A DNA stretch of 9,071 nt from an uncultured Lachnospiraceae bacterium (GTDB taxonomy: Bacteria > Bacillota > Clostridia > Lachnospirales > Lachnospiraceae). The notes under the pieces were generated by a model that was given only the letters and a program-made list of their open reading frames with translations, made no database searches and was not told where the DNA came from. Where the stretch lies: contig CANQCX010000068.1 of the NCBI GenBank assembly GCA_947591115.1, positions 1 to 9,071 on the forward strand, in the 5' to 3' direction. The translations under genes and the position numbers were made by a program. This document shows, piece after piece, positions 1 to 7,729 of the stretch (the stretch's first letter is position 1; every line of letters starts with the position of its first letter).

Positions 1-2378
1 CCTCGCATACCGGCAAGCTGTTTGATCTGTTTATCGGAACCGCGGGCTCCGGAGTCCGCCATCATAAAGATATTGTTATACTTATCAAGACCGGTCAGAA
101 GCGCCGTCGTCAGCTCGTCGTCCGTTTCTTTCCACGTTTCGACAACCTCCTTGTAACGCTCTTCCTCGGTAATCAGTCCGCGCTTAAACTGTTTGGTAAT
201 CTTATCGACCGTATCCTGCGCATTTTCGATCATCTGCGGCTTCTGCGGAGGTACCGTCATATCGGAAATCGATACCGTCATCGCCGCCTGCGTGGAATAT
301 TTATATCCCATCGCCTTAATATCATCCAGCACCTCTGCGGTCTTGGTTGCGCCATGAATATTGATGACCTTCTCCAAAATCTGCTTGATCTGCTTCTTTC
401 CGACATGGAAATCCACCTCCGGCCGAAGCACGCTCTCCGGATCGCTCCGGTCTACAAAACCCAGATCCTGCGGAATAATTTCATTGAAGATCAACAGTCC
501 CAGCGTTGTCTCAATAAAACCGGATTTTTTCGTTCCGTCCGGCAGAACCGCCGTACGGTATACATAAATCGTCTGGTGCAGGGAAATCTCTCCGTTTTCA
601 TACGCCAGCAATGCATGATTCATGCTTCCGAAACGATATCCGAAAAGATCCATCGGCGTACACAATACCTTCCGGCGGTTGTCGTTGACATCCTCAAACC
701 AGATGAAGTCGTATAAGCCGATCTCCCTCTTTCCGGTCTTCGGATCCGGCGTCGTCAGCTTCTCTAACTCCGAAACATCGGAAAATACCTGTTCGGACAC
801 AGCAGCCGCTTCCGGATCGCCGGAATGATCCGCCAGTTTTTTCATTGTCAAATAGTATACGCCAAGCACCATATCCTGAGACGGAACCGCTACCGGACCG
901 CCGTCTGACGGTTTCAGCAGGTTGTTTGGAGAAAGCAGCATAAACCGGCACTCCGCCTGCGCCTCTACCGACAGCGGAAGATGCACTGCCATCTGGTCTC
1001 CGTCAAAGTCGGCATTAAACGCGGTACAAACCAGCGGATGCAGTTTGATTGCTTTTCCTTCAACCAGAATCGGCTCGAACGCCTGAATACCCAGACGATG
1101 GAGCGTTGGGGCGCGGTTTAACATAACCGGATGCTCTTTAATGACTTCTTCCAGCACATCCCATACCTCCGGCTGCAGCCGCTCTACCATCTTTTTCGCA
1201 CTCTTGATATTATGCGCGGTTCCGTTCGCCGCCAGCTCCTTCATAACAAACGGCTTAAACAGCTCGATCGCCATTTCCTTGGGAAGACCGCACTGATAGA
1301 TCTTTAATTTCGGCTCAACGCAGATAACGGAACGACCGGAATAATCGACACGTTTGCCCAGAAGGTTCTGGCGGAAACGGCCGCCCTTTCCTTTTAACAT
1401 ATCGGAAAGCGACTTTAATGCACGATTTCCAGGACCCGTTACCGGACGACCGCGCCGTCCGTTATCAATTAAAGCATCGACCGCTTCCTGAAGCATACGT
1501 TTTTCATTGCGCACAATAATGTCCGGAGCGCCCAGATCCAGCAGTCTTCTCAAACGGTTATTGCGGTTGATGATCCTTCGGTATAAGTCATTTAAATCGG
1601 AGGTTGCAAAACGACCGCCGTCCAATTGAACCATTGGACGCAGATCCGGCGGAATAACCGGAATAACCGTCATGATCATCCATTCCGGTTTATTTCCGGA
1701 CTCGCGGAACGCCTCCACGACCTCCAGCCGTTTAATGATGCGCGCACGTTTTTGTCCGGTTGCGTTTTCCAGCTCCTCTTTCAGCTCCTTGGATTCTTTT
1801 TCCAGATCGATTGCCTCCAGAAGCTCATGGATGGACTCCGCGCCCATTCCGACGCGAAATGCATTGCCGTACTGCTCTCTTGCTTCCTGATATTCCGCTT
1901 CGGAAAGCACCTGCTTATAAGCAAGCGGGGTATCTCCGCCGTCCAGCACGATATAAGAAGCGAAATACAGCACACGCTCCAAAATACGCGGGGACAGATC
2001 CAAAATCAGTCCCATGCGGGACGGGATTCCCTTAAAATACCAGATATGGGAAACAGGAGCCGCCAGCTCAATATGCCCCATACGCTCCCTGCGGACGCTG
2101 GATTTGGTAATTTCGACGCCGCAACGGTCGCAGACAACGCCTTTGTAGCGGATCTTTTTATATTTTCCGCAGTGGCATTCCCAATCTTTGGTCGGTCCGA
2201 AGATTTTCTCACAGAACAGACCGTCTTTTTCCGGCTTCAGCGTTCTGTAATTGATGGTTTCCGGCTTCTTTACTTCGCCATGTGACCATTCACGAATTTT
2301 TTCCGGAGATGCTAACCCAATCTGAATGGCATCAAACTGCATCGACTGGTTATTCTCTTTGATATTGTTTTCCGGCAT
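1..2378 (-). CDS. rpoC: RNA polymerase subunit beta' (partial, 3' end outside the window)
   Basis: This is the catalytic beta' subunit of DNA-dependent RNA polymerase, and 792 codons are visible. The start MPENNIKENN is set by AGGAG about 8 bases before the ATG. The N-terminal zinc-binding domain has its four cysteines at C68, C70, C83 and C86. A clamp/rudder region follows, then RQNLLGKRVDYSGRSVI. The catalytic Mg-binding motif NADFDGDQMAVH starts at residue 455 (DNA 981-1016), with the three aspartates at D457, D459 and D461, matching E. coli D460/D462/D464. The last visible residues, MADSGARGSDKQIKQLAGMR, lie just before the bridge helix, so the bridge helix, trigger loop and C-terminal third are off the window. 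The parts I translated read in frame without a break. It lies 15 bases downstream of rpoB and is almost certainly co-transcribed with it. The identification is essentially certain. Confidence 0.98.
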   Translation of the reverse strand, partial: MPENNIKENNQSMQFDAIQIGLASPEKIREWSHGEVKKPETINYRTLKPEKDGLFCEKIFGPTKDWECHCGKYKKIRYKGVVCDRCGVEITKSSVRRERMGHIELAAPVSHIWYFKGIPSRMGLILDLSPRILERVLYFASYIVLDGGDTPLAYKQVLSEAEYQEAREQYGNAFRVGMGAESIHELLEAIDLEKESKELKEELENATGQKRARIIKRLEVVEAFRESGNKPEWMIMTVIPVIPPDLRPMVQLDGGRFATSDLNDLYRRIINRNNRLRRLLDLGAPDIIVRNEKRMLQEAVDALIDNGRRGRPVTGPGNRALKSLSDMLKGKGGRFRQNLLGKRVDYSGRSVICVEPKLKIYQCGLPKEMAIELFKPFVMKELAANGTAHNIKSAKKMVERLQPEVWDVLEEVIKEHPVMLNRAPTLHRLGIQAFEPILVEGKAIKLHPLVCTAFNADFDGDQMAVHLPLSVEAQAECRFMLLSPNNLLKPSDGGPVAVPSQDMVLGVYYLTMKKLADHSGDPEAAAVSEQVFSDVSELEKLTTPDPKTGKREIGLYDFIWFEDVNDNRRKVLCTPMDLFGYRFGSMNHALLAYENGEISLHQTIYVYRTAVLPDGTKKSGFIETTLGLLIFNEIIPQDLGFVDRSDPESVLRPEVDFHVGKKQIKQILEKVINIHGATKTAEVLDDIKAMGYKYSTQAAMTVSISDMTVPPQKPQMIENAQDTVDKITKQFKRGLITEEERYKEVVETWKETDDELTTALLTGLDKYNNIFMMADSGARGSDKQIKQLAGMR

Positions 2379-2393
2379 TTATAGCTCTCCTTC

Positions 2394-5300
2394 CTATTCT
2401 TCTTCGTCGAGGATCCCGTCTTCATCATCGTAATATTCCGGATCGTCCACGTCGTCCACATCATCTACATCGTCGATATCGTCTACATCGTCGATATCGT
2501 CTACATCATCAATATCGTCTTCGACGTCATCCTCATCATCGATGTTGACCAGTTCCTCATTCTCAGCGTCAAATTCCTGTTTGGTAAATCCATGCTGCGC
2601 AAAGGATTCATTATCTTCAAATGCATAGTCCTTATCGTTTCCGATAATTGCATTGATGTCGGTATTGCCGTATTCGCTGGTTTCGATCAGCTCTACTTCA
2701 TTCCGTTCTTCATCCAGCACCTTGACATCCAGACCTAAGGATTGCAGCTCTTTTAATAATACTTTGAAGGATTCCGGAATTCCCGGCTCCGGAATATTAT
2801 CGCCTTTGATGATCGCCTCATAAGTCTTGACACGTCCGATCACATCGTCGGACTTCACAGTCAGGATCTCCTGCAGCGTATACGCCGCGCCGTATGCCTC
2901 CAGCGCCCATACTTCCATTTCTCCGAAACGCTGTCCGCCGAACTGCGCTTTTCCGCCGAGCGGCTGCTGCGTTACCAGAGAATACGGACCGGTCGAACGT
3001 GCGTGGATCTTATCGTCAACCAGATGGTGCAGCTTCAGGTAATGCATATGCCCGATGGTAACTTTGCCGTCAAAATACTCGCCGGTTCTTCCGTCGCGAA
3101 GCTGAACCTTTCCGTCGCGGGAAATCGGAACGCCTTTCCATACCTCTCGGTGTTCTCTGTTGTCCGACAGATACTGCATAACGTCTTCCCGAAGCGTATC
3201 TTTATATTTGCCGTAAAAATGCTCCTCCCCTTCGGAAGCCTCTTCCTCATCAAACGGCATATTGACATAATCGTTTGCCAGTTCCAGCGTATCTTGGATA
3301 TCAATTTCTTTTGCGCCGTCAAATACCGGCGTTTCAATGTTAAAGCCCAGCGCCTTTGCCGCAAGGCTCAGATGGATTTCCAAAACCTGACCGATATTCA
3401 TACGGGAAGGTACGCCCAACGGATTCAATACGATATCCAGCGGTCTTCCGTTTGGAAGGAACGGCATATCCTCAACCGGAAGCACGCGGGAAACAACACC
3501 TTTGTTTCCATGACGGCCCGCCATCTTATCGCCGACGGAGATCTTTCTCTTCTGCGCGATATAGATCCGGACAGACTGGTTGACGCCCGGAGACAGCTCG
3601 TCGCCCTCATCTCTGGAGAATACCTTTGCATCCACAACAATTCCGTATGCGCCATGAGGAACCTTCAAAGAGGTATCGCGGACTTCTCTTGCCTTCTCGC
3701 CGAAGATCGCCCGAAGCAGACGCTCCTCCGCCGTCAGCTCCGTCTCTCCCTTCGGAGTGACTTTGCCGACCAGAATATCTCCGGCGCGCACTTCCGCGCC
3801 GACGCGGATGATTCCTCTTTCATCCAGATCCTTTAACGCATCGTCGCCGACACCCGGCACGTCGCGGGTAATTTCCTCCGGTCCCAGCTTGGTATCGCGG
3901 GACTCTACTTCGTATTCCTCAATATGAACAGAGGTATATACATCATATTCGACCAGACGCTCGCTCAAAAGAACCGCGTCTTCGTAATTGTAGCCTTCCC
4001 ACGTCATAAATCCGATCAGCGGATTCTTGCCCAGCGCAAGCTCGCCGTTTGAAGTAGACGGTCCATCCGCAATGACTTCGCCGGCCTCTACCTTCTGTCC
4101 CTTCACAACGATCGGCCGCTGATTGTAGCAGTTGGACTGATTGCTGCGAGAAAACTTCGTCAAAATATATTCTCTTTTGTTTCCGTCTTCTTCTTTGATA
4201 ATAATACGGTTGGACTCGGAGCTTTCTACCGTTCCGGCTGCTTTTGCCACAACGCAGACGCCGGAATCCACAGCCGCTTTTGTTTCCATACCGGTTCCGA
4301 CAACCGGAGCCTCGGTCGTAAGCAGCGGAACCGCCTGACGCTGCATGTTGGAACCCATCAGCGCGCGGTTTGCATCGTCGTTCTGCAGGAACGGAATCAG
4401 CGCCGTTGCCACCGAAAATACCATCTTCGGCGATACATCCATATAATCAAACGCACTCTTATCGTACTCCTGCGTCTCGTCACGATAACGTCCGGAAACG
4501 GAATTACGAACAAAGTGTCCGTCTTCGTCCAGCTTTTCATTTGCCTGCGCTACATGGAAATAATCTTCCTCGTCCGCAGTCATATAAACGACCTCGTCCG
4601 TAACGCGCGGATTCTTCGGATCGCTCTTATCGATTTTACGATACGGCGCCTCTACGAAACCGTACTCGTTGATCCTTGCATAACATGCAAGCGAATTGAT
4701 CAGTCCGATATTCGGACCTTCCGGCGTCTCGATCGGGCACATACGTCCATAGTGCGAATAATGTACGTCACGCACCTCAAATCCGGCACGATCTCTGGAA
4801 AGACCGCCCGGTCCCAATGCGGAAAGACGTCTCTTGTGCGTCAGCTCGCCCAGCGGATTATTCTGATCCATAAACTGGGACAACTGGGAAGAACCGAAAA
4901 ACTCTTTTACCGCCGCCGTAACCGGCTTGATATTGATCAGGCTCTGCGGGGAAATCCCTTCCAGATCCTGTGTCGTCATACGCTCGCGGACAACACGTTC
5001 CAAACGGGAAAGTCCGATACGGTACTGGTTCTGCAGAAGCTCGCCGACCGCGCGGATCCGGCGGTTGCCCAAGTGGTCGATATCGTCGTCATTGCCGATC
5101 CCCCACTCCAGATGCATGTTGTAGTTGACGGATGCAAAAATATCCTCTTTTGTAATATGCTTCGGGATCAGGTCGGAAATCTCTCTCTTAATCGCCTCGA
5201 TCCGATCCTCCAAAGAGTCGTATTCTTCCATGATCTGCGCCAGCACCGGATAATACACAAGCTCCGTTACGCCGATTTCACGCGGATTCTCAATCTCCGG

Positions 5301-6380
5301 AATCCAGCAGCGGATATCGACCATCATAGAAGAAAGCACTTTTACGTTCCTGGTTTCCGTCTGTACCCATACAGCCGGAACCGCCGCATTCTGAATCTGA
5401 TCCGCCAATTCTCTGGTGGCTGTAGTTCCTGCCGCTGCAATGACCTCTCCGGTTGACGGATCAATGACATCCTCTGCCAAAACATGTCCGTTGATACGGT
5501 TTTTCAGCGCCAGCTTTTTGTTAAACTTATAACGTCCGACCTTTGCCAGATCGTATCTTCTCGGATCGAAAAACATCGCGGTAATCAGGCTTTCCGCGCT
5601 TTCTACCGAAAGCGGCTCGCCCGGACGGATTTTTTTGTATAATTCCAGCAGACCGGACTCAAAGCTGCCCTGCGGCTCCCGCTCGGTAATCGCCGGATCC
5701 TTTGCAAAAGAAGCCAGAATCTTCGGCTCCTCGCCAAACATATCCAAAATCTGCTGATTGGTTCCTACGCCGAGAGCACGCAGCAGCACCGTAATCGGCA
5801 CTTTACGCGTCCGGTCTACTCTTACACTGAAAACGTCATTGGAGTCGGTTTCATATTCCAACCATGCACCGCGGTTTGGAATGACCGTACAGGAATACAG
5901 CGTCTTACCCACTTTGTCATGGGTAATTCCGTAATAAATGCCCGGAGAACGTACCAACTGGCTGACAATAACACGCTCTGCACCGTTAATCACAAACGTA
6001 CCGGTCTCTGTCATCAGAGGAAGATCGCCCATGAAAATCTCATGTTCATTGATCTCTTCGGTCTCTTTGTTGTGCAGTCTTACCTTTACCTTCAAAGGCG
6101 CCGCATAAGTCGCATCTCTTTCTTTGCATTCCGGAATCGTGTATTTTACATCTTCTTCGCACAGAGTAAAATCAACAAATTCCAGACTCAGATGACCGCT
6201 GTAATCAGCGATGGGAGAGATATCTGCAAATGCTTCTTTTAGACCTTCGTCTAAAAACCACTGATAGGAATCCTTCTGGACTTCGATCAGGTTTGGCATT
6301 TGTAATACCTCTTTTTGTCTTGAGTAACTCATACGCATGCCTTTTCCAGCCCGGACTGGACGTATTCTGTTTTTCTCCAT
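2394..6380 (-). CDS. rpoB: RNA polymerase subunit beta
   Basis: This is the beta subunit of RNA polymerase, 1328 residues, complete. AGAGGTGA lies 7 bases before the ATG and supports the start MEKNRIRP. The rifampicin-binding region GSSQLSQFMDQNNPLGELTH carries the sensitive residues Q502, D505, H515, R518, S520 and L522 (E. coli numbers minus 11). The active-site segment GDKMAGRHGNKG has K952 and K960, equivalent to E. coli K1065 and K1073. H1126 in DDKIHARSTG corresponds to E. coli H1237. The conserved C-terminal core GGKAQFGGQRFGEMEVWALE is present. The protein is longer than B. subtilis RpoB (about 1190), mainly because about 100 residues follow the conserved core after roughly residue 1225. 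This extension is strongly acidic and ends in Asp-Asp-Val/Ile repeats. rpoC follows after 15 bases. The gene has its own promoter and a leader of about 200 bases upstream. Confidence 0.99.
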   Translation of the reverse strand: MEKNRIRPVRAGKGMRMSYSRQKEVLQMPNLIEVQKDSYQWFLDEGLKEAFADISPIADYSGHLSLEFVDFTLCEEDVKYTIPECKERDATYAAPLKVKVRLHNKETEEINEHEIFMGDLPLMTETGTFVINGAERVIVSQLVRSPGIYYGITHDKVGKTLYSCTVIPNRGAWLEYETDSNDVFSVRVDRTRKVPITVLLRALGVGTNQQILDMFGEEPKILASFAKDPAITEREPQGSFESGLLELYKKIRPGEPLSVESAESLITAMFFDPRRYDLAKVGRYKFNKKLALKNRINGHVLAEDVIDPSTGEVIAAAGTTATRELADQIQNAAVPAVWVQTETRNVKVLSSMMVDIRCWIPEIENPREIGVTELVYYPVLAQIMEEYDSLEDRIEAIKREISDLIPKHITKEDIFASVNYNMHLEWGIGNDDDIDHLGNRRIRAVGELLQNQYRIGLSRLERVVRERMTTQDLEGISPQSLINIKPVTAAVKEFFGSSQLSQFMDQNNPLGELTHKRRLSALGPGGLSRDRAGFEVRDVHYSHYGRMCPIETPEGPNIGLINSLACYARINEYGFVEAPYRKIDKSDPKNPRVTDEVVYMTADEEDYFHVAQANEKLDEDGHFVRNSVSGRYRDETQEYDKSAFDYMDVSPKMVFSVATALIPFLQNDDANRALMGSNMQRQAVPLLTTEAPVVGTGMETKAAVDSGVCVVAKAAGTVESSESNRIIIKEEDGNKREYILTKFSRSNQSNCYNQRPIVVKGQKVEAGEVIADGPSTSNGELALGKNPLIGFMTWEGYNYEDAVLLSERLVEYDVYTSVHIEEYEVESRDTKLGPEEITRDVPGVGDDALKDLDERGIIRVGAEVRAGDILVGKVTPKGETELTAEERLLRAIFGEKAREVRDTSLKVPHGAYGIVVDAKVFSRDEGDELSPGVNQSVRIYIAQKRKISVGDKMAGRHGNKGVVSRVLPVEDMPFLPNGRPLDIVLNPLGVPSRMNIGQVLEIHLSLAAKALGFNIETPVFDGAKEIDIQDTLELANDYVNMPFDEEEASEGEEHFYGKYKDTLREDVMQYLSDNREHREVWKGVPISRDGKVQLRDGRTGEYFDGKVTIGHMHYLKLHHLVDDKIHARSTGPYSLVTQQPLGGKAQFGGQRFGEMEVWALEAYGAAYTLQEILTVKSDDVIGRVKTYEAIIKGDNIPEPGIPESFKVLLKELQSLGLDVKVLDEERNEVELIETSEYGNTDINAIIGNDKDYAFEDNESFAQHGFTKQEFDAENEELVNIDDEDDVEDDIDDVDDIDDVDDIDDVDDVDDVDDPEYYDDEDGILDEEE
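2466..2519 (-). repeat. Tandem 18-base repeat at the 3' end of rpoB
   Basis: There are three head-to-tail 18-base units (2466-2483, 2484-2501, 2502-2519). The first two are identical and the third differs at two positions (2508 and 2511). Each encodes Asp-Asp-Ile-Asp-Asp-Val, covering residues 1288-1305 of RpoB. The unit is itself a doubled 9-base motif, and more degenerate 9-base copies continue toward 2440, giving eight consecutive Asp-Asp-[Ile/Val] triplets at residues 1288-1311. Because the unit is a multiple of three, copy-number change by slippage would keep the frame. Confidence 0.93.
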
Positions 6381-6432
6381 CGACGTTTCACCTCTCGTTT
6401 TTATTTGGAATCCGGTAAAACTACCAGATAAT

Positions 6433-6478
6433 GTTGATATTTTCGTGAAGATTTCTATATCTTGTAGAAGCTATCAAC
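6433..6478 (-). repeat. Inverted repeat in the rpoB leader
   Basis: GTTGATA at 6433-6439 is a perfect inverted match to TATCAAC at 6472-6478. Between the arms sits a smaller 5-bp inverted repeat (aagat 6448-6452, atctt 6459-6463) with a six-base loop. In the transcript this could form a two-tier hairpin about 50 bases upstream of the rpoB start codon. The stems are short and AT-rich, so stability is doubtful. Confidence 0.4.
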
Positions 6479-6483
6479 TGCAA
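6454..6483 (-). promoter_or_regulatory. Possible second, weaker rpoB promoter
   Basis: On the minus strand, TTGCAG (6478-6483) and TATAGA (6454-6459) are separated by 18 bases, a plausible sigma-A arrangement that would give a leader of about 70 bases. It matches the consensus less well than the promoter at 6584-6612 and overlaps the inverted repeat at 6433-6478. It could be a chance match in AT-rich sequence. Confidence 0.25.
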
Positions 6484-6560
6484 ATATTGCGGTCGTATTT
6501 TTTCGCGAAACCCAGTGTTTATCAAGGTTTTTGCCTAAAAAAGAGTATGATAAAGCACAC

Positions 6561-6577
6561 TGCACCACAATAGTGCA
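6561..6577 (-). other. Hairpin at the predicted 5' end of the rpoBC transcript
   Basis: On the minus strand TGCACTA and TGGTGCA flank a three-base loop TTG, giving a 7-bp stem with one G-U pair. It begins at about the first transcribed base, 7 bases after the -10 hexamer. A 5'-terminal stem could stabilise the mRNA, or the DNA inverted repeat could be an operator for a bound protein. The sequence alone does not decide between these. Confidence 0.4.
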
Positions 6578-6583
6578 ACCTAT

Positions 6584-6612
6584 ACTATACAACAAAACTT
6601 TTTTTTATGCAA
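6584..6612 (-). promoter_or_regulatory. Sigma-A promoter for rpoBC
   Basis: The -35 is TTGCAT (complement of 6607-6612), the spacer is exactly 17 bases (6590-6606, A/T-rich), and the -10 is TATAGT (complement of 6584-6589). The predicted start is near 6577. It lies directly downstream of the rplL terminator, so rpoBC can be transcribed independently of rplJL. AT-rich sequence upstream of the -35 could act as an UP element. Confidence 0.75.
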
Positions 6613-6635
6613 GAGGTAAATTAGAACTTTTACGA

Positions 6636-6665
6636 ATTTTCATCATATAGATTTTCATCATATAG
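6636..6665. repeat. Perfect tandem 15-base direct repeat
   Basis: ATTTTCATCATATAG occurs twice with no gap, at 6636-6650 and 6651-6665. It lies between the rplL terminator and the rpoB promoter, about 59 to 88 bases upstream of the predicted rpoB start. Each copy also contains an 11-base sequence that is inverted at 6705-6715 on the other side of the terminator. Confidence 0.9.
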
Positions 6666-6715
6666 AAAAACGCGGCCATGCTTTCCGCACAGCCGCGTCC
6701 TTCCATATGATGAAA
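6653..6715 (-). repeat. 11-base inverted repeat enclosing the rplL terminator
   Basis: TTTCATCATAT at 6653-6663 is a perfect inverted copy of ATATGATGAAA at 6705-6715, with the terminator hairpin between. The same arm recurs at 6638-6648 through the tandem repeat, so the single 3'-UTR arm has two possible partners. In RNA the downstream arm would be made only by read-through transcripts, because it starts at or beyond the terminator's U-tract. Confidence 0.8.
6664..6698 (-). terminator. Intrinsic terminator after rplL
   Basis: In the transcript, ACGCGGC (complement of 6692-6698) pairs perfectly with GCCGCGT (complement of 6670-6676). The inner TGTGC and GCATG extend the stem to 12 bp with two G-U pairs, closing on a GGAAA loop. 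A run of five T residues follows on the coding strand. It begins about 28 bases after the rplL stop codon and separates rplJL from rpoBC. Confidence 0.93.
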
Positions 6716-6726
6716 TGAAAAACAGA

Positions 6727-7104
6727 TTATTTCAGGGTAACTTTTGCGCCTTCCGCCTCAAGTTTTGCCTTAATATCATCTGCGGTCGCCTTATCCGCCT
6801 GCTCTTTTACGATCTTCGGAGCGCCGTCTACAACGTCCTTAGCTTCCTTTAATCCAAGTCCGGTTACTTCACGAACAACCTTAATAACCTTAACCTTGTT
6901 CGGGCCTACTTCCGTCAGCTCTACGTCAAACTCGGTCTTCTCCTCAGCCGCTGCTGCGTCTGCGCCGCCTGCTGCTGCAACAACAACGCCTGCTGCTGCA
7001 GATACGCCGAATTCCTCCTCACATGCTTTTACCAGATCGTTTAACTCTAATACGCTTAACTCTTTGATCGCATCAATAAACTCTGCGGTTGTTAACTTTG
7101 CCAT
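6727..7104 (-). CDS. rplL: 50S ribosomal protein L7/L12
   Basis: This is the stalk protein of the large subunit, 125 residues, which binds L10 as dimers and recruits translation GTPases. The N-terminal dimerisation helices are residues 1-33 (MAKLTTAEFIDAIKELSVLE...). The flexible Ala/Gly/Val-rich hinge is about 34-57. The globular factor-binding domain is about 58-125 and contains the conserved TGLGLKEAKDVVDGAPK at 81-97. The start at 7104 is chosen because GGAGG lies 8 bases upstream and because the family begins MAKL. An in-frame ATG at 7119 overlaps that ribosome binding site and would add only MEERK, which is not plausible. The gene sits 40 bases after rplJ with no terminator between, so both share a transcript, and it ends at a strong intrinsic terminator. 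L12 is made in excess of L10 in bacteria. Confidence 0.98.
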   Translation of the reverse strand: MAKLTTAEFIDAIKELSVLELNDLVKACEEEFGVSAAAGVVVAAAGGADAAAAEEKTEFDVELTEVGPNKVKVIKVVREVTGLGLKEAKDVVDGAPKIVKEQADKATADDIKAKLEAEGAKVTLK

Positions 7105-7144
7105 TTTTCTTTCCTCCATTTAAAATTATAATTGACTATTACCG

Positions 7145-7729
7145 TTATTCTGCGGATTCTTCCGCCGCCGGAGCTTCCTGTGCAGGAGCTTCCTCTGCTG
7201 CCGGAGCCTCTTCTGCAGGAGCAGCTTCTACTGCGCCGTCCGCCGCGCCGCCCTTTTCTGCGATCTGATTCAGAACGCGTGCCAGATTTGCCATCGGCGA
7301 CTGCAGGCTTCCAAGCAATTTGGAAAGAAGCACTTCCCTGCTCGGGATCGTAGAAATCGCTTTGATCCCTTCCGCATCATAGAAAGTTCCTTCTACAACG
7401 CCGGCTTTCATTTCCAGCTTCGGAGCTTTCTTTGCAAACTCGGCAAGCACTCTCGCCGGAGCCGTCGCATCCTCAGTCGATACGGCAAATGCGCTCGGGC
7501 CTTCCAGAACATCTCTTAAACTCTCAAATTCCGTTCCTTCTACCGCCCGGCTTACCAAAGTATTCTTGTAAACCTTGTAAGTAACGCCGGCTTCTCTTAA
7601 CTGCTTACGCAGCTGGGTATCTTCCGCAACCGTAAGTCCGCGGTAGTCTACCACTACGACCGACTGTGCGTCTTTGATCGTTTCTGAAATTTCCTGTACG
7701 ATAGGCTGTTTCAGTTCTACTTTTGCCAC
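7145..7729 (-). CDS. rplJ: 50S ribosomal protein L10
   Basis: This is the stalk base protein of the large subunit, 194 residues, which binds 23S rRNA through its N-terminal domain and anchors L7/L12 dimers on its C-terminal helix (about residues 135-160). The start is GTG at 7729, giving MAKVELKQPIVQEI, with a near-ideal AAGGAGGTG about 10 bases upstream. Recognisable conserved segments are VVVDYRGLTV (24-33) and YKVYKNTLVSRAV (51-63). The family is usually 165-175 residues. The extra length is a tail (about 161-194) made almost only of Ala, Glu, Pro and Gly with repeated Glu-Ala-Pro-Ala units, which I would expect to be disordered. Expression is likely autoregulated through the L10 leader and attenuator just upstream. 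Confidence 0.98.
   Translation of the reverse strand: MAKVELKQPIVQEISETIKDAQSVVVVDYRGLTVAEDTQLRKQLREAGVTYKVYKNTLVSRAVEGTEFESLRDVLEGPSAFAVSTEDATAPARVLAEFAKKAPKLEMKAGVVEGTFYDAEGIKAISTIPSREVLLSKLLGSLQSPMANLARVLNQIAEKGGAADGAVEAAPAEEAPAAEEAPAQEAPAAEESAE

Larger units (their letters stand above)
6381..6577 (-). promoter_or_regulatory. Untranslated leader of the rpoBC transcript
   Basis: About 197 bases separate the predicted start site near 6577 from the rpoB ATG. They contain no ribosomal or tRNA gene and no open reading frame with a convincing ribosome binding site. Visible structure includes a 7-bp hairpin at the extreme 5' end (6561-6577), a 10-base palindrome TTTCGCGAAA at 6501-6510, and a 7-bp inverted repeat at 6433-6439/6472-6478. 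The rpoB ribosome binding site is at the 3' end. I do not recognise a known riboswitch or protein-binding leader. The whole gene-free stretch 6381-6726 also holds the promoter, repeats and terminator listed separately. Confidence 0.5.

Noticed and set aside
1626..2285. Plus-strand reading frame of 219 codons opposite rpoC
   Set aside because: It is antisense to the N-terminal clamp region of RpoC, and its composition reflects the complement of that gene.
3003..3836. Long plus-strand reading frame (277 codons) opposite rpoB
   Set aside because: It lies wholly antisense to highly conserved rpoB, has no ribosome binding site or family resemblance, and is expected from the codon composition of the opposite strand.
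4806..4877. Possible rifampicin-resistance substitutions in RpoB
   Set aside because: Q502, D505, H515, R518, S520 and L522 all have the sensitive wild-type residues.
4515..5456. Plus-strand reading frame of 313 codons opposite rpoB
   Set aside because: It is an antisense shadow of the rifampicin-region half of RpoB, with no recognisable protein features or promoter.
6501..6510. TTTCGCGAAA palindrome followed by A residues as a terminator in the rpoB leader
   Set aside because: On the transcribed strand the stem is followed by A and not by U, and it is only 10 bases, so it is not an intrinsic terminator.
6727..7119. Longer rplL starting at the upstream ATG
   Set aside because: That ATG overlaps the GGAGG ribosome binding site, and the five added residues do not fit the family, which begins MAKL.
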